From positions 1 to 5,655 of the forward strand of contig CAJYHD010000825.1 of NCBI GenBank assembly GCA_913773715.1: a DNA stretch of 5,655 nucleotides, given 5' to 3'. Origin of the DNA: an uncultured Sphingobium sp. GTDB taxonomy: Bacteria > Pseudomonadota > Alphaproteobacteria > Sphingomonadales > Sphingomonadaceae. Every line of letters starts with the position of its first letter. The stretch's first letter is position 1. Positions 4,940-5,655 of this stretch are shown here, one piece after another. The notes below the pieces were generated by a model. The model worked only from the letters and a program-made list of their open reading frames with translations. It had not been told where the DNA came from and ran no database searches. The translations under genes were made by a program, and so were the position numbers.

Positions 4940-5406
4940 CACGCCGTCTCCGCCTGCTGCTTGTCGCTGAACAGGTGCAGCAGCTCGCCATAGCCCTGCG
5001 CCTCCATCTCCTCGCGCGGCACGAAGCGCAGCGAGGCGGAGTTGATGCAATAGCGCATGCCGCCGGCGTCGCGCGGCCCATCGGGGAAGACATGACCGAG
5101 GTGGCTGTCGCCATGCTTGGAGCGGACTTCGACGCGCCGCATGCCGTGGCTGCTGTCTTCGCGCTCAACGACATGCTCGGCCATGATCGGCTTGGTGAAG
5201 CTCGGCCAGCCGCTCTTCGATTCGAACTTGTCCGAGGACGCGAACAGTGGCTCGCCCGAGACAATGTCGACGTAAATGCCCTGGCGCTTCTCATTCACGT
5301 GCTCGCCCGTGAACGGCCGTTCGGTGCCATCCTCCTGCGTAACCCGGAATTGCTCGGGCGTGAGGCGACGAATCGCTTCAGGATCGCGCGCGTAGCTGGT
5401 GTTCAT
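4939..5406 (-). CDS. msrB: Peptide-methionine (R)-S-oxide reductase MsrB
   Basis: A 155-residue MsrB that reduces the R epimer of protein methionine sulfoxide, complementing MsrA. Family blocks in order are [20 protein letters not shown] (15-34), [19 protein letters not shown] (43-61), [10 protein letters not shown] (65-74), [14 protein letters not shown] (98-111) and the catalytic [11 protein letters not shown] (118-128) with Cys120. Cys120 is the only cysteine: both zinc-binding CxxC pairs are absent ([11 protein letters not shown] where zinc forms have CxxC), and the usual resolving Cys in SGCGWPSF is replaced (ESKSGWPSF). This is therefore a zinc-free, one-cysteine type that must be regenerated by an external thiol or thioredoxin. 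The ATG at 5406 has GGAG 7 bases upstream, and the protein starts at the family's usual place. It is the first gene of the msrB-msrA-thioredoxin-like operon, its stop overlaps the msrA start, and its promoter should lie in 5407-5655 although I see no convincing hexamers. Confidence 0.95.
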   Translation of the reverse strand: MNTSYARDPEAIRRLTPEQFRVTQEDGTERPFTGEHVNEKRQGIYVDIVSGEPLFASSDKFESKSGWPSFTKPIMAEHVVEREDSSHGMRRVEVRSKHGDSHLGHVFPDGPRDAGGMRYCINSASLRFVPREEMEAQGYGELLHLFSDKQQAETA

Positions 5407-5655
5407 GACTCTGCTCCGGAATTGCTAGATTGGTTAAACGATCGCCGTGGTGGAGGAGTTTCGTGCGTGCTTCCTGAGTGCGCTCGACCGAACCACCAGA
5501 ACGACGAGGCGGATGTGACCATGGAGAGCGGATAACCAGCCGGTCTAAGCCAAATGGTGGTTCGGCTCAGATGTCTGCATCGCTGCCGGTGTAACCCGGA
5601 GTAAGCCCGCGCCATCTGGATCGCGACGTACGCTCGTCGGCACTCCAAAGCTTAG
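5407..5655. other. Upstream region of the msr operon, no convincing gene
   Basis: No complete gene is recognised in this 249-base stretch. On the minus strand an open frame enters from the right edge and ends at TAG 5545-5547 after 36 sense codons (ending AAMQTSEPNHHLA). It could be the C-terminus of an outside gene, but I recognise no family. An 81-codon open frame at 5403-5648 on the minus strand overlaps the msrB start and looks like chance. The patch at 5420-5440 is AT-leaning and is the likeliest place for the msr promoter. An 11-bp inverted repeat lies inside the region. Confidence 0.4.
5488..5565. repeat. Perfect 11-bp inverted repeat with 56-base spacer
   Basis: CCGAACCACCA at 5488-5498 and TGGTGGTTCGG at 5555-5565 are exact reverse complements. 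The pairing does not extend cleanly on either side. The 78-base element sits in the gene-free stretch upstream of msrB. It may be the ends of a small non-autonomous mobile element remnant, a long hairpin, or two oppositely oriented binding sites. I found no flanking target-site duplication by eye. Confidence 0.45.

Noticed and set aside
5407..5655. Integron attC or phage attachment site around the inverted repeat
   Set aside because: A GTTAAAC core-like heptamer occurs at 5432-5438, but no correctly oriented partner core or integrase gene is visible.

Overview
The window is GC-rich, with strongly GC-biased third codon positions. Its protein families (a dihydrolipoyl-dehydrogenase-type flavoprotein, a Cupin_6/AraC regulator and tandem methionine sulfoxide reductases) suggest a Pseudomonadota chromosome. 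An alphaproteobacterium such as a sphingomonad is my best guess, but nothing in the window proves it. There are no RNA genes, CRISPR arrays or intact transposases.

Layout. The left block is on the minus strand: an AhpD-like CxxC protein (1036-1578), a DUF417/YkgB (RclC-family) membrane protein (199-672), and the first 25 codons of an FAD/NAD(P)-disulfide oxidoreductase (77 to the left edge). Diverging from the ahpD-like gene is a plus-strand AraC-type regulator with an N-terminal cupin and two cysteines placed like the redox cysteines of E. coli RclR (1656-2534). It is followed by a second DUF417/RclC-family protein (2651-3133) and an atypical ZIP-family metal transporter (3249-4007). Converging on these is a minus-strand operon: msrB (4939-5406), msrA (4424-4939, overlapping the msrB stop by one base), and a thioredoxin-like/TlpA-family gene (4030-4415) that is broken. 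The right edge (5407-5655) has no convincing complete gene but carries an 11-bp perfect inverted repeat.

How it fits together. E. coli rclR-rclABC is an AraC regulator, a flavoprotein reductase, a small periplasmic protein and a DUF417 membrane protein, and it defends against hypochlorous acid. Here an RclR-like regulator sits beside two RclC-family proteins, a flavoprotein of the RclA/Lpd superfamily, an AhpD-like thiol protein and both methionine sulfoxide reductases, which repair HOCl-oxidised methionine. I read the window as an expanded reactive-chlorine/oxidant defence island; this is inference from homology and synteny. The most solid unusual observation is the thioredoxin-like gene after msrA. 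An internal, frame-shifting deletion has removed the first active-site cysteine while the flanking sequence stays well conserved.
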